From the NCBI GenBank assembly GCA_943788635.1, contig CALSRA010000019.1:32062-96061 (forward strand): a DNA stretch of 64,000 nucleotides. The letters are read 5' to 3'. The position numbers and the translations under genes are program-made. A model generated the notes under the pieces. The model saw only the letters and a list, made by a program, of their open reading frames with translations. It was not told the origin of the DNA and did no database searches. The stretch is from an uncultured Alphaproteobacteria bacterium (GTDB lineage Bacteria; Pseudomonadota; Alphaproteobacteria; UBA8366; GCA-2717185). Position 1 is the first letter of the stretch; each line of letters starts with the position of its first letter. Below are positions 9,940-19,576 of the stretch, piece after piece.

Positions 9940-11130
9940 ATGTCTATGGCACCAACAACCTTTATTCATAGCGGCGCGTCCCGGCCGAGCGTGGCCATCA
10001 TAGGGGGCGGTATCTGCGGCTTGGGCATTGGCTGGCGGCTTGCCGCTGCCGGCTGCCGCGTTGATGTGTTTGACAAAGGTGAGGCGGGGCATGAGGCGAG
10101 CTGGGCAGCAGCCGGCATGCTGGCGGCTCAGGTGGAAACCGAACCCGGCGAAGATGCGCTGCTGGCGCTGAATCTTGAAAGTCAGGCGGCGTGGCCCGCT
10201 TTCGCGACGGAACTGCAAGGCGTGACCGGCGTCGATCTCGGCTACCGGGACGAGGGGACGTTGGTCGTTGCGGCGCACCGCGATGATGCGGCGGAATTAC
10301 GCAATACCTATGAATTTCAGTGCGGCCTGGGGCTGGACCTGACCTGGCTGACAGGCGGCCAGGCCCGGCGCATGGCGCCGCATCTGGCGCCGGCGGTCAG
10401 TGCGGCGGTGTACAGCCAAAAGGATCATCAGGTCGACAACCGGCAACTGGTGACGGCGCTGCGTAAGGCATTTCTTGATGCCGGCGGATCGTTGCACGAA
10501 CACAAGACTGTTGATGCGATTGAGGTTGCGGATAACCGGGCGCGTGGTGTTTTCGTCGATGGCGCGTTGCACGAAGCGGATATAGTGCTGCTTGCGGCAG
10601 GGGCCTGGTCCTACGATATCGATGGCTTGCCTTCCTTTGCACGGCCCCCGGTCCGGCCGCTGAAGGGGCAGGTGATTTCTCTGCGAATGGATCCACGGGC
10701 GCCGATTATCGATCATGTATTGTGGGGCCCGGATATCTATATTGTGCCACGGCGCGACGGTACGTTGATTCTCGGCGCAACGGTCGAGGACAAGGGTTTT
10801 GATCGCGATCTTACCGCCGGTGGCATTTATCGTCTGCTGGAAGCGGCATGGGAAATTTTGCCGCAGATCGAGGAATTACCGGTCAAGGAAATGTGGGTCG
10901 GGTTTCGTCCGACCAGCCGCGACGACGCGCCGATTCTGGGCCCAACCCCGGTCGAAGGGCTTGTCGTCGCGACGGGGCACCACCGCAACGGCGTTCTGCT
11001 GGCGCCCCTGACCATTGACGCGGTCAGCGCCTTTGTGCTGGATGGCGATATCCGTTCGGCGATCCAGCCGTTCGGTATTGACCGGTTTTACGCCAACGCG
11101 TCACCGCGTGTGGCGGGAGTGAAGGAATGA
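9940..11130 (+). CDS. thiO: Glycine oxidase ThiO
   Basis: FAD-dependent amine oxidase of 396 residues that in thiamine synthesis oxidises glycine to the iminoglycine used for the thiazole ring. The N terminus holds the dinucleotide motif IIGGGICGLGIGWRLAAAG; the substrate-domain segments KGQVISL and HHRNGVLLAPLT and the GFRPTSRDDAPILG segment match the ThiO/DAO family. It begins directly behind the TPP riboswitch and overlaps thiS by four bases (ATGA), so it is the first gene of a thiOSG operon. Presence of thiO rather than thiH fits an aerobic lifestyle. Confidence 0.93.
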   Translation: MSMAPTTFIHSGASRPSVAIIGGGICGLGIGWRLAAAGCRVDVFDKGEAGHEASWAAAGMLAAQVETEPGEDALLALNLESQAAWPAFATELQGVTGVDLGYRDEGTLVVAAHRDDAAELRNTYEFQCGLGLDLTWLTGGQARRMAPHLAPAVSAAVYSQKDHQVDNRQLVTALRKAFLDAGGSLHEHKTVDAIEVADNRARGVFVDGALHEADIVLLAAGAWSYDIDGLPSFARPPVRPLKGQVISLRMDPRAPIIDHVLWGPDIYIVPRRDGTLILGATVEDKGFDRDLTAGGIYRLLEAAWEILPQIEELPVKEMWVGFRPTSRDDAPILGPTPVEGLVVATGHHRNGVLLAPLTIDAVSAFVLDGDIRSAIQPFGIDRFYANASPRVAGVKE

Positions 11131-11336
11131 GCCTCGCAATTAAAATTAACGGTGAGGACCGGACCAGTTCGGCGTCGACCATCGTTGAACTGTTACGCGA
11201 AGAAGGCATCGATGAGACCGCGCGCTTTGTCGCGGTGGCGGTGAACGGGTCTGTCGTGCCACGGCGAACCTGGGCCGACGTTAATGTGTCGGCGGGCGAC
11301 GACGTGGAAATCGTTAAGCCGGTATCAGGCGGTTAA
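11127..11336 (+). CDS. thiS: Sulfur carrier protein ThiS
   Basis: A 69-residue ubiquitin-like protein ending in the diagnostic Gly-Gly (KPVSGG), which is thiocarboxylated and donates sulfur to thiazole. The segment VAVAVNGSVVPRRTWADV and the DDVEIVKPV ending are typical. It overlaps the end of thiO and precedes thiG by 34 bases. The activating adenylyltransferase ThiF is not in the window. Confidence 0.95.
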   Translation: MSLAIKINGEDRTSSASTIVELLREEGIDETARFVAVAVNGSVVPRRTWADVNVSAGDDVEIVKPVSGG

Positions 11337-11370
11337 GGGCGGAAAACATTAAAATGGGCGGGTTGAAACC

Positions 11371-12141
11371 ATGAGTGACACACTCACCATCGCGGATAAA
11401 ACTTTCGGGTCCCGGTTGCTGATCGGGTCGTCGGGCTATCCAAATCATCAAGTCATGATGGATGCGATCGAAGCATCGGGTGCAGAAATTGTCACCGTCG
11501 CGATTCGGCGGATCAACATCAGCGGAGGCGGTGAAAGTGTCATCGACATGATTGGTGACAAGTATCATATCCTGCCGAATACAGCTGGCTGCTACACCGC
11601 GCGTGATGCTGTGCTGACCGCTCAATTGGCGCGCGAGGCCGTCGAAACGGACTGGATCAAGCTGGAAGTTATCGGTGACGATGAAACCCTTTACCCGGAT
11701 GTCGAACATCTGCTGGCTGCCGCTGACGAATTGGTCAAGGACGGCTTCATTGTCTTGCCCTATTGCAGCGATGACCCGATCACCTGCCGCAAATTGGCAG
11801 ATATCGGCTGTGCCGCGGTGATGCCGCTGGGCGCGCCGATTGGTTCGGGTATGGGGCTGCGTAATCCCTACAATATCGAGATCATCCGCGATCAGGTTTC
11901 GGTTCCGGTGATTGTTGATGCGGGTATCGGCACGGCATCTGATGCGGCAATCGCGCTGGAAATTGGTTGCGACGCAATTTTGTTGAACACGGCCATTGCC
12001 AAGGCACGCGACCCAATAAAGATGGCGGCGGCAATGAAACACGGCGTGATGGCCGGACGACTGGCCTTCGAAGGCGGGCGTATCCCGCGTAAGCTATACG
12101 CCGACGCATCAAGTCCGAAGACAGGCATGATTGGCGCCTGA
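11371..12141 (+). CDS. thiG: Thiazole synthase ThiG
   Basis: TIM-barrel enzyme of 256 residues that condenses deoxyxylulose 5-phosphate, iminoglycine and ThiS thiocarboxylate to thiazole phosphate. It begins [20 protein letters not shown]; the Schiff-base lysine lies in [10 protein letters not shown], and phosphate-binding glycines are in [16 protein letters not shown] and [12 protein letters not shown]. It closes the thiOSG set under the TPP riboswitch; thiC, thiD and thiE are not nearby. Confidence 0.96.
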   Translation: MSDTLTIADKTFGSRLLIGSSGYPNHQVMMDAIEASGAEIVTVAIRRINISGGGESVIDMIGDKYHILPNTAGCYTARDAVLTAQLAREAVETDWIKLEVIGDDETLYPDVEHLLAAADELVKDGFIVLPYCSDDPITCRKLADIGCAAVMPLGAPIGSGMGLRNPYNIEIIRDQVSVPVIVDAGIGTASDAAIALEIGCDAILLNTAIAKARDPIKMAAAMKHGVMAGRLAFEGGRIPRKLYADASSPKTGMIGA

Positions 12142-12150
12142 ATGGGGATT

Positions 12151-12184
12151 CCGAAGGTCCCGCAACTGATTTGCGGTTCTTCGG
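12151..12184 (+). terminator. Hairpin after thiG (weak terminator candidate)
   Basis: CCGAAG (12151-12156) and CCGCAA (12160-12165) pair with TTGCGG (12171-12176) and CTTCGG (12179-12184) around a five-base loop and a small internal loop. No U-tract follows, so it may be an attenuating or stabilising structure, not a true intrinsic terminator. Confidence 0.4.
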
Positions 12185-12220
12185 GTCGGGCGGAGGCGTC
12201 GGGGCAGGCGGGTTGAGATC

Positions 12221-13012
12221 ATGATTGAAATCCCGATCTATCAACTGGACGCGTTTACTCTGGGACCGGAACATCCGTTCAGTGGCAATCCTGCGGCGGT
12301 CTGCCTGCTGGATTCGTGGCTGGATGACAGCGTGATGCAGGCGATTGCTGCTGAGAATAATCTGTCCGAGACAGCGTTCTGCGTCTCGTCGCAAGGGCAC
12401 CATGAATTGCGCTGGTTTACGCCAAAGGCAGAAGTGCCGCTATGTGGGCATGCAACGCTGGCCACGGCATTTGTTCTTTTTGACACGGGGCGTGTCGAGA
12501 CGGAGGCTATCTTCGAAACGAAAAGCGGTACATTGACGGTGAAGAAATCACTCGACCGGTTGTCGATGGATTTCCCGGCACAGGAAACGGCCCCCTGTGC
12601 CGTTGCCGATACGCTGTGCCAGGCGCTGAACGCCGCACCGACATTCTGCCGGATGGGTGAGACCGATTATGTCGCGATCTTCGATCACGAATCGGATATT
12701 GAAACGCTGGCCCCGGACCGTGGCCTCGTTGAAGCCTTGGACCGTCCCGGCTTGATCGCAACTGCCCCGGGCGAAGGATGTGATTTTGTGTCGCGCTATT
12801 TTGCGCCGGCGAAGGGCGTGGACGAGGACCCGGTAACGGGGCGGGCGCATTGCGTTCTGGCGCCGTACTGGGCGGAGCGGCTTGGTCAGGTATCACTGAG
12901 TGCCTGTCAGCTTTCGACGCGTGGCGGCGCTGTGGACTGCATCGTGAGGGATGACCGTGTGCAACTGAGCGGTCGGGTAAAGCCTTATATGCAAGGGATG
13001 ATTCGGCTCTGA
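12221..13012 (+). CDS. PhzF-family isomerase/epimerase
   Basis: A 263-residue member of the PhzF family (diaminopimelate epimerase-like fold with two similar halves). The start EIPIYQLDAFTLGPEHPFSGNPAAVC contains the family signature FSGNPAAVC; the conserved glutamate lies in NNLSETAFC and the later half has DEDPVTGRAHC. Members isomerise small hydroxy or amino acids, and most are of unknown substrate. ATG 12221 follows a purine-rich region and lies 79 bases after thiG, so it may be read through from the thiamine operon or have its own promoter. Confidence 0.88.
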   Translation: MIEIPIYQLDAFTLGPEHPFSGNPAAVCLLDSWLDDSVMQAIAAENNLSETAFCVSSQGHHELRWFTPKAEVPLCGHATLATAFVLFDTGRVETEAIFETKSGTLTVKKSLDRLSMDFPAQETAPCAVADTLCQALNAAPTFCRMGETDYVAIFDHESDIETLAPDRGLVEALDRPGLIATAPGEGCDFVSRYFAPAKGVDEDPVTGRAHCVLAPYWAERLGQVSLSACQLSTRGGAVDCIVRDDRVQLSGRVKPYMQGMIRL

Positions 13013-13061
13013 CCAACCCGTTTGCCAGTTGTGAACCAAAGGCGACATGAGGAGAAAGCTG

Positions 13062-13553
13062 ATGATGCTGAAACATTTCACACGCTTTGCCGCTTACAAT
13101 GAATGGGCCAATACGCGGCTGTATGACGCCGTCGAACTGCTTTCAGATGAGGAATATTTTGCTTCTCGTCCAGCATTTTTCGGGTCAATGCATGGGGTGC
13201 TGAACCATATACTGGTTGGCGATACAATCTGGACGTCGCGAATGCACGGTACCTCGCCATCCATTGCGCTCGATGCCGAAATGTATCCGGACCGGGATAC
13301 TCTGCGCACCGCCCGGCAGAAGATGGATACCGAAATTATCGCCTATATGGCGGAAAGAACCGAAGTGGATATGGCGGGTGATGTTCGGTTCAAAACCACC
13401 AGCGGCGATCCGCAGAGCATGGAACTCGCCGTGCTGCTGGCGCATTTTTTCAACCACCAGACCCATCACCGCGGCCAGGCGCATGGCATGCTGAGCCAGA
13501 CGGATGTGGCGCCACCGCCGTTGGACCTGCTGTATTTCGTGCGGGATCAATAG
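13062..13553 (+). CDS. DinB-family metal-binding protein
   Basis: A four-helix DinB/YfiT-type protein, 163 residues from ATG 13062. The likely metal-binding histidines are in LNHILVGDTIW and FFNHQTHHRGQ, the normal three-histidine pattern. ATG 13062 is preferred over 13047 because the AGGAGA Shine-Dalgarno lies between them. DinB proteins include thiol-dependent S-transferases and uncharacterised enzymes; the specific reaction is unknown. It lies 49 bases after the PhzF gene, in the same direction. Confidence 0.88.
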   Translation: MMLKHFTRFAAYNEWANTRLYDAVELLSDEEYFASRPAFFGSMHGVLNHILVGDTIWTSRMHGTSPSIALDAEMYPDRDTLRTARQKMDTEIIAYMAERTEVDMAGDVRFKTTSGDPQSMELAVLLAHFFNHQTHHRGQAHGMLSQTDVAPPPLDLLYFVRDQ

Positions 13554-13620
13554 CGCAACGTTCATTATCTTTGTGAAAACGGGTTGCGCTGGCAGACGTT
13601 CCACCCTATTGCGCTGAATA

Positions 13621-14811
13621 TGGCATCACCAACCGAACAACATGACGCGAGCCTGTCGGACCGGTCCGTCAGTGTCCGGTTATCGTTGTATTACATTTTT
13701 GTCTTCATCAATGCGGGTCTGTATCTGCCCTATTGGCCTGTCTGGCTGGAAAGCCAGGGCCTCGGGCCGGTGGAGATCGGGTTGCTGTTTTCTGCCGGCC
13801 GCCTGGCGCGGGTCGTTTCCAGCCCGCTGATTGCACAATTTGTGGACAAGCGCGGGGATCGCAGAAAGCCGCTTCTGTTCCTCAGCGGCATGACAGCGGC
13901 GGGCTTCCTGTTATATGTGGGCTGTACCGCGTTCTGGCAATATTTCCTGGTCACCATTCTGGTCGGGTTCGTGTGGGGAACGGTCATGCCGCTCGGCGAC
14001 AGCCTTGCAATTGACAATACCCGCAAGCGCCCCATCCAGTATGGCAGGGTGCGGTTGTGGGGTTCTATCAGTTTTATTCTTGCGACAATTGCCGGCGGCC
14101 AGGCGCTTGAACTGATGCCGGAGTCCGGAATTTTCTGGGTCTTGCTGGCCAGTTTTGTTGCTGTTTTTGCCGTCTGCACCTTGTTGCCGGATACCCGGGT
14201 TGAGGCGGCGCCGCTGCGTCTATCTGCGATCTGGCGGTTGTTTACACATCCGACGTTTGCGCTGCTGATGCTGGCCAGTGCCTTACTGCAGAGCAGTCAT
14301 TTGGTTGTTTATATATTCGGAACCCTGCATTGGCGTAATGCGGGGATCAGCGATTCCATGATCGGGTTCTTATGGGCCGTGGGGCGTCATCGCCGAAGTT
14401 GCCCTGTTTGCGGTTGGCGCCCGGGTGACGGCGCGGCTGCGACCGGGGTGGTTGTTTGTCGTGGCGGCAATAGCCGGAATTATCCGCTGGCCGCTGCTGG
14501 CCTATGCCACGACATTGCCGGTGCTGGTGTTTGCCCAGACATTGCATGGCATCACGTTCGGCGCCGCACACCTGGCGGCCATGGCGTTTATTGCCGAAGC
14601 GATTCCGAGCCGTCTTTCGGCGACCGCGCAGAGCTTGCATGGGGCTGTTGCGCTCAGTATCGCCTCTGCGATGATTACTCCATTTCTGGGGGGACTGTTC
14701 GCCGATTATGGCGGCGGGGCCTTCCATGCCATGACCGTCCTTTCGATAGCAGGAGGTATCGCCGCATATTGGATGATGCGGCGCTGGCAGGGCGGGACGC
14801 TGGTCGACTAA
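13621..14811 (+). CDS. MFS transporter, HcaT-like (frameshifted)
   Basis: Twelve-helix major facilitator of the 3-phenylpropionate-permease-like (MFS_1_like/HcaT) group. The start shows LYYIFVFINAGLYLPYWPVW, typical of that group, and QYGRVRLWGSISFI is the conserved loop after helix 4. The frame breaks at the GGGG run 14381-14384: removing one G joins GFLWAVG to VIAEVALFAVGARVTARLR and the protein then ends KYWMM-like at AYWMMRRWQGGTLVD. The restored length is about 396 residues, normal for the group. The substrate, perhaps an aromatic acid or sugar, cannot be told. It converges on the NlpC/P60 gene six bases downstream. Confidence 0.85.
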
Positions 14812-14817
14812 CGATGA

Positions 14818-15669
14818 TCAGGGTCTGCGGACAGTCGTCACGGGACCCGCGCCGGATGCTTCGATACGTGTTGCGATTTCAGACAGTGCGCCGGTGGCGA
14901 CCATCATGTCCGTGGCATTGGCATGGACGAAACAACGTTGATCAACCCATATGCCGACATGCCCCTTCCAGTATATGAGGTCACCCCGTTGCAGGACGGA
15001 TTCGTCACCTGAAAATTCAACGGCGGTCCCAATGGTATCTGCCTGCAGGTCGGTATCGCGTGGTACGGCTGTACCGCATCGCGCGAGCGATAATTGAACC
15101 AGCGCGGAACAATCCAGCCCGATACTGGTTCGGCCACCCCAAAGATATGGGGCTCCCACAAAGCGCAGCGCGACGGCCACGTGGTCTTTTTCGTACTCAT
15201 TGGCCAGTGCCAGGTGGGGCGCGTAGATCCAGCTTCCGTCCGTAAGCTGACAATAGTTACCATCGCTGCCGGTCACCTGCACTGCGGTGTCGAGACTGAG
15301 CAAATCGCGGGGCGGTGTTTTCAGGTCCGGTTCGGGAAAGACGAAACTGCGCAATACTGCGACCCGGTGAGTCGCTTTAATCGTTACTGTGCCCAGAGCG
15401 GAGGACCGGACATAGCCGACATAGCCGTCGGTGCTGTTCTGCAACCAGGACCATCCATCGACGTCGTCATATACCGTTACTAATTCGCCATACAGAAGTT
15501 CGGTGTCCAGCGGTGCATCGTCGGCCGGCAGCCGGCGCAGGGCCGCATGCCCCTTCACGACGATATGCGCCGACCCGTCGGTGTATCGTTGGGCGACAAC
15601 CTTCTCGCGCAGGGATTCTGCGGCAAGGTCGGAGCGAAAAGGATTAACCCTAGGGTCGAGAACAGCCAT
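14818..15669 (-). CDS. NlpC/P60 peptidase with SH3 domains
   Basis: Cell-wall endopeptidase-like protein of about 283 residues. The first 140 or so residues look like bacterial SH3 modules (AALRRLPADDAPLDTELLYG, GDGNYCQ-type second module), which usually bind peptidoglycan. The C-terminal NlpC/P60 domain has the catalytic cysteine in SIGLDCSALVQ, the histidine in KGHVGIWVD and the third polar residue region FVHANATD. No signal peptide is evident from ATG 15669 (MAVLDPRVNPFRSD), so it may act on imported muropeptides in the cytoplasm, as with the dipeptidyl-peptidase VI group. Confidence 0.9.
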   Translation of the reverse strand: MAVLDPRVNPFRSDLAAESLREKVVAQRYTDGSAHIVVKGHAALRRLPADDAPLDTELLYGELVTVYDDVDGWSWLQNSTDGYVGYVRSSALGTVTIKATHRVAVLRSFVFPEPDLKTPPRDLLSLDTAVQVTGSDGNYCQLTDGSWIYAPHLALANEYEKDHVAVALRFVGAPYLWGGRTSIGLDCSALVQLSLARCGTAVPRDTDLQADTIGTAVEFSGDESVLQRGDLIYWKGHVGIWVDQRCFVHANATDMMVATGALSEIATRIEASGAGPVTTVRRP

Positions 15670-15826
15670 ACATGGCGGAATAGGCCGCTTTCCAACGGCT
15701 GTCAACGCATCTTGCCTTTCCCCATTTGCGTCTTCCGTGATAAATATCTTTCATTCAAGCATGCGGCTGGATCTTCCCGGGGAGGGGGCATTCAGGCCCG
15801 AAAAATCGTCATGAAGGAGCGTAACA

Positions 15827-17512
15827 ATGAGCACAGGCGCTAGCCTGCGGAGCGGCGGACAGGTATTGGTCGATCAGCTGAAGATCCACGGCGTCGACAC
15901 GGCTTTCTGCGTTCCCGGCGAGAGTTATCTCGCGGTGATCGACGCGATGCACGATGCATCGAACGAAGTAAAATTTATAACCTGCCGCCACGAAGGCGGT
16001 GCCGCAAGTATGGCGGAGGCTTATGGCAAGATGACCGGCAAGCCGGGCATCCTGATGGTAACCCGTGGTCCGGGCGCGTGTCATGCGTCCGCCGGGATAC
16101 ATGTTGCGATGCAGGATTCGACGCCGATGGTTGTCCTGATTGGCCAGGTCGCGCGCGACCAGGAATATCGTGAGGCATTCCAGGAACTCGATTACCGGAA
16201 GTTCTACGGTTCGCTCTGCAAATGGGCGGGGCAGATTGAAAGTGCGGACCGTATTCCCGAGATGCTGAGCAAGGCGTTCTATCACGCCATGTCGGGGCGC
16301 CCGGGTCCGGTTGCGCTGGCGTTGCCGGAAGACATGCTGCGCGATATGACCAGCGTTGGCGATGCGGATCACTACAAGACAGTGCGGCCGGGTGTTGATC
16401 CCGACGAAATGTCATCGTTGCAGGATTTACTTGGGCAGGCGCAAAGGCCCCTGATGATCGTTGGTGGCGGTGGTTGGAACCAGAAGGCCTGTGACGATAT
16501 CGTCACTTATGCCGAAGCCAACAACCTGCCGACTGCGGCCTCGTTCCGCTGTCAGGATCTGTTTGACAACAATCACCCCAACTATGTGGGCGAACTGGGA
16601 ACGAGCGTCAGCAACGCGCTGGCGAAGCAGGTTGAAGATGCTGATCTGCTGCTGGTTGTCGGTGCCCGGCTCGGTGAGATGACGACCAAGGGTTATACGA
16701 TCGTCCAGGTGCCACGGCCGAAGCAGAAAATTGCCCATATCTATCCTGACCCGGACGAAATCGGGCGGGTGTATCAGGCTGATCTGGCCATTGCCGCCGG
16801 TGTCGACAAATTCGCGGCGTCTGCCCGCAAGTCGACGGCAGTAGCGTCGCCGGCCTGGGGCGATTGGGCCGCCGCTGGTCGAAAGGCCTATCTGGATAAC
16901 CTGAAACCAAGCCTGGATCATCCGGGCGCCGTTGATATGTGGGCGATCATGCAGGAAATCGCCGCCAAGGCACCCGATGCTGTTATCACCTCCGATGCCG
17001 GTAATTTTGCCGGCTGGCCACAACGGTTCTGGCAGTACAGCCGATTCCGGACTCAGGTCGCACCGACCAATGGATCGATGGGGTATGGGGTACCTTCCGC
17101 AATCGGCGCGCGGCTGGTCAGTCCGGATCATCCGGTTATCGGCTTTGCCGGTGACGGTGGTTTCATGATGGCAGCGCAGGAATTTGCGACAGCAGCGCAA
17201 TACGGTGTCGATCCGATTATTATCGTCGTCAACAACAGCATGTATGGGACAATCCGGGCGCACCAGGAACGCAATTACCCGGAGCGGGTTGTTGCGACCG
17301 CCTTGACCAATCCGGATTTCGTTAAGTGGGCCGAAAGCTTCGGTGCCTATGGCGCGGTGGTTGAAAAGACGGAAGACTTTGCAGCGGCCTTTGATGGCGC
17401 GTTAAAGGCCGGCCGGATTTCGTTGATCGAAATCAAGCTCGACCAGCAGGTCATTTCGACGAATGCGACGTTGAACCAGGTGCGGGAAGCCGGTTTGGCT
17501 AATCAGTCGTAA
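15827..17512 (+). CDS. ThDP-dependent lyase, acetolactate synthase-like
   Basis: Intact 561-residue paralogue of the ThDP lyase at the left end of the window. The PYR domain contains HGVDTAFCVPGESY and the catalytic glutamate at about residue 56 in CRHEGG; the PP domain contains GDGGFMMAAQEFATAAQYG and NNSMYGTIRAHQERNYP near residues 443-480. AAGGAG at 15814-15819 supports ATG 15827. No IlvH-like subunit accompanies it, so it is probably not biosynthetic acetolactate synthase; a decarboxylase or carboligase of a catabolic route is likely. It is convergent with the TRAP operon, separated by a strong terminator. Substrate unknown. Confidence 0.92.
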   Translation: MSTGASLRSGGQVLVDQLKIHGVDTAFCVPGESYLAVIDAMHDASNEVKFITCRHEGGAASMAEAYGKMTGKPGILMVTRGPGACHASAGIHVAMQDSTPMVVLIGQVARDQEYREAFQELDYRKFYGSLCKWAGQIESADRIPEMLSKAFYHAMSGRPGPVALALPEDMLRDMTSVGDADHYKTVRPGVDPDEMSSLQDLLGQAQRPLMIVGGGGWNQKACDDIVTYAEANNLPTAASFRCQDLFDNNHPNYVGELGTSVSNALAKQVEDADLLLVVGARLGEMTTKGYTIVQVPRPKQKIAHIYPDPDEIGRVYQADLAIAAGVDKFAASARKSTAVASPAWGDWAAAGRKAYLDNLKPSLDHPGAVDMWAIMQEIAAKAPDAVITSDAGNFAGWPQRFWQYSRFRTQVAPTNGSMGYGVPSAIGARLVSPDHPVIGFAGDGGFMMAAQEFATAAQYGVDPIIIVVNNSMYGTIRAHQERNYPERVVATALTNPDFVKWAESFGAYGAVVEKTEDFAAAFDGALKAGRISLIEIKLDQQVISTNATLNQVREAGLANQS

Positions 17513-17556
17513 GTCTGCAGGCGAATTGCCTCCCGCCACTGGAAGGCGGGCAAAAG

Positions 17557-17590
17557 AAAACCCGGCGGCCATTACGGCCGCCGGGTTTTT
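17557..17590. terminator. Bidirectional intrinsic terminator
   Basis: A perfect ten-base-pair GC-rich stem (CCCGGCGGCC at 17561-17570 with GGCCGCCGGG at 17576-17585, five-base loop) is flanked by AAAA on the left and TTTTT on the right. It can end transcription of the ThDP lyase (+) and the TRAP operon (-). A smaller CCCGCC/GGCGGG hairpin lies just before it at 17532-17550. Confidence 0.95.
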
Positions 17591-17608
17591 ATTTGTACCC
17601 GAGCTTCG

Positions 17609-18907
17609 TTAATCGATCATCGTATTTGGAATGATCAGGATGATCGCCGGGAAGGCGAGCAGGATCGCGACGTTGATAAGATCGACGAAGACGAACCAGC
17701 CGCAGCCCCGGAACATATCGCCCATGCTGACGTCCTTGGCGACGCCCTTCAGGACATAAACGTTCAGGCCAACCGGGGGGGTGATCAGGCCGATTTCGAC
17801 CATGCGAACGGCAAGCACGCCGAACACGATCGGGTCGATCCCGAGTTCCTTGATTGTCGGCAGAACCAACGGCACCGTCAAAAGCAGCATGCCGATACCA
17901 TCCAGGAACATCCCGAGAAACAGGTAGAGCAGCAGGATACAGATGAGCACGACCATCGGCGGCGCGTCGAGTGCGACGATGTTTTCCGCAATGGCGCCCG
18001 GCATACCTGTGAAGCCGAGGAAATGCACGAAGATCAGAATGCCCGCGACGATGGCGAAAATCATACCGGTCGTCTTGGCTGTTTCCAGCATGACGCTTCT
18101 GAAGTCGGCGAGTGTCAGACGTCTCCATGCCAGCAGCATGGCGCCCAGGGCACCAACGGCAGCGGATTCAGTTGGTGTGGCGATACCCGTGTAGATGCTG
18201 CCCATGACCAGGATGACCAGGATCATCATGCCGCCGACGCCGCCAATGGACTGTACACGTGCCGGCCAGCTTGCCTTTGGTATCGGTCTGCCCAGCGACG
18301 GGTTGATCTTGAACCGGATCCAGATCATCAGGCTGTAACTCAAAGCCTCCATCAGACCCGGCAGAATACCGGCAAGCAGCAGCGCGCCAATTGATTCTTC
18401 CGCGATGAAACCGTAGACGACCATCAGGACCGATGGCGGGATCATTGTCGCCATGGTGCCACCAGCCGCAACGCAGCCTGTCGAAATCCGGTCGTCGTAT
18501 CCGAATTTTTTCAGCTCCGGCAGGGCGATCTTGCCCATAACCGCGGCCGACGCCGTCGAAGCACCGCAAGCAGCGGCGAAACCGGCTGAACCGAAAATCG
18601 TTGCGATTGCGAGCCCCCCGGGCAGATGGCCGAACCATTGCCGGGCGGTGAAATATAGGTCCTTCGTGATACCTGCGAAGTAGGCGAAGAAGCCCATCAT
18701 GATGAAGAGCGGTAAAACCAGAAAGGTGTAGCTTTCAAGATGACCGAAAGGAATCATTGATGCGAGACCGGCGGCCGGCGCGTATCCGCGCAACGCCCAG
18801 AGGCCGATGAAACCGCATAGCGCCGTCGCAAACGCGATGCGCATTCCGGAGAAAAGAAGGATAGTCAGCCCAAGAAGCGAGATTATCCCAAGAGTAATAG
18901 GGTCCAT
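17609..18907 (-). CDS. dctM: TRAP transporter large permease (DctM)
   Basis: Large membrane subunit of a tripartite ATP-independent periplasmic transporter, 432 residues with about twelve hydrophobic segments. Family segments include FGSAGFAAACGASTASAAVMG, AAGGTMATMIPPSVLMVVYG and ESAAVGALGAMLLAW, and the C-terminal GLITPPVGLNVYVLKGVA. It couples solute uptake to a sodium or proton gradient. It is the third gene of the dctP-dctQ-dctM operon and ends next to a strong terminator. Confidence 0.94.
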   Translation of the reverse strand: MDPITLGIISLLGLTILLFSGMRIAFATALCGFIGLWALRGYAPAAGLASMIPFGHLESYTFLVLPLFIMMGFFAYFAGITKDLYFTARQWFGHLPGGLAIATIFGSAGFAAACGASTASAAVMGKIALPELKKFGYDDRISTGCVAAGGTMATMIPPSVLMVVYGFIAEESIGALLLAGILPGLMEALSYSLMIWIRFKINPSLGRPIPKASWPARVQSIGGVGGMMILVILVMGSIYTGIATPTESAAVGALGAMLLAWRRLTLADFRSVMLETAKTTGMIFAIVAGILIFVHFLGFTGMPGAIAENIVALDAPPMVVLICILLLYLFLGMFLDGIGMLLLTVPLVLPTIKELGIDPIVFGVLAVRMVEIGLITPPVGLNVYVLKGVAKDVSMGDMFRGCGWFVFVDLINVAILLAFPAIILIIPNTMID

Positions 18908-18934
18908 GGTATTTCCCAGTGCCAGTGTTAACGG

Positions 18935-19540
18935 TTACTCAGCAGCGCTTTCGGCCAGAAGGTCAACGTCATGGACGATATCCTCCTGCGCATAGTAATC
19001 GGGGGCGATTCTATGCAACGCCTGGAGCCAGCACCGGATTGAAACCAGTCCATAGCCGATTGGGATCGCTATCGCCGATGGCCAGGTCAGGAAATAGGGT
19101 GGTGTTTCCGTAACGTTATCGATTTCCCATTCGCCATACGCGAACTTGAAGCTGAAATAGGCCAGAATGGAGCAGGTGAAAACCGTGAGCAGAAGCGACA
19201 CGATTTCTATCCTGTTTTTGATCTTGGGCGGCAGGTTGTCGATAAGCAGTGTCATGCCGACATGCGCATCCTGCGACTGGGTATAAGAAATTGCGCCGAA
19301 GACCATTACCGGCACGAAGAGCGACGAAAGCTCAAGATGGCCGGGGATGGGGGCATTCATGATATAGCGCATGAACACTTCACTGCTGACGAAGGCCATG
19401 GTCACTAGGATGAGAATAGTCGAGCCGATCGTTAGACCGCGTTCGACTTTCGCCAGGACGAAACCAGACTTGGCTGCCGCGATCGTAACAAGGATCCCGA
19501 CAACCAAGTCCGCGCCCAGGACGTACAGTAGTTCCTGCAC
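18935..19540 (-). CDS. dctQ: TRAP transporter small permease (DctQ)
   Basis: Four-helix small membrane subunit, 201 residues. The pattern of hydrophobic segments and the VFMRYIMNAPIPGHLELSSL motif after the first pair of helices are typical of DctQ. The C-terminal tail after the last helix is charged and cytoplasmic. It sits between dctP and dctM, 27 bases ahead of dctM. Confidence 0.9.
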   Translation of the reverse strand: MQELLYVLGADLVVGILVTIAAAKSGFVLAKVERGLTIGSTILILVTMAFVSSEVFMRYIMNAPIPGHLELSSLFVPVMVFGAISYTQSQDAHVGMTLLIDNLPPKIKNRIEIVSLLLTVFTCSILAYFSFKFAYGEWEIDNVTETPPYFLTWPSAIAIPIGYGLVSIRCWLQALHRIAPDYYAQEDIVHDVDLLAESAAE

Positions 19541-19576
19541 TATCTGGTTACTTTCTGCTTAACGTTGTTGAACGAA

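Noticed and set aside
111..17512. Biosynthetic acetolactate synthase (IlvB/IlvI) for the first two ThDP lyases
   Set aside because: No IlvN/IlvH subunit or other ilv genes are adjacent, and both lie next to uptake systems.
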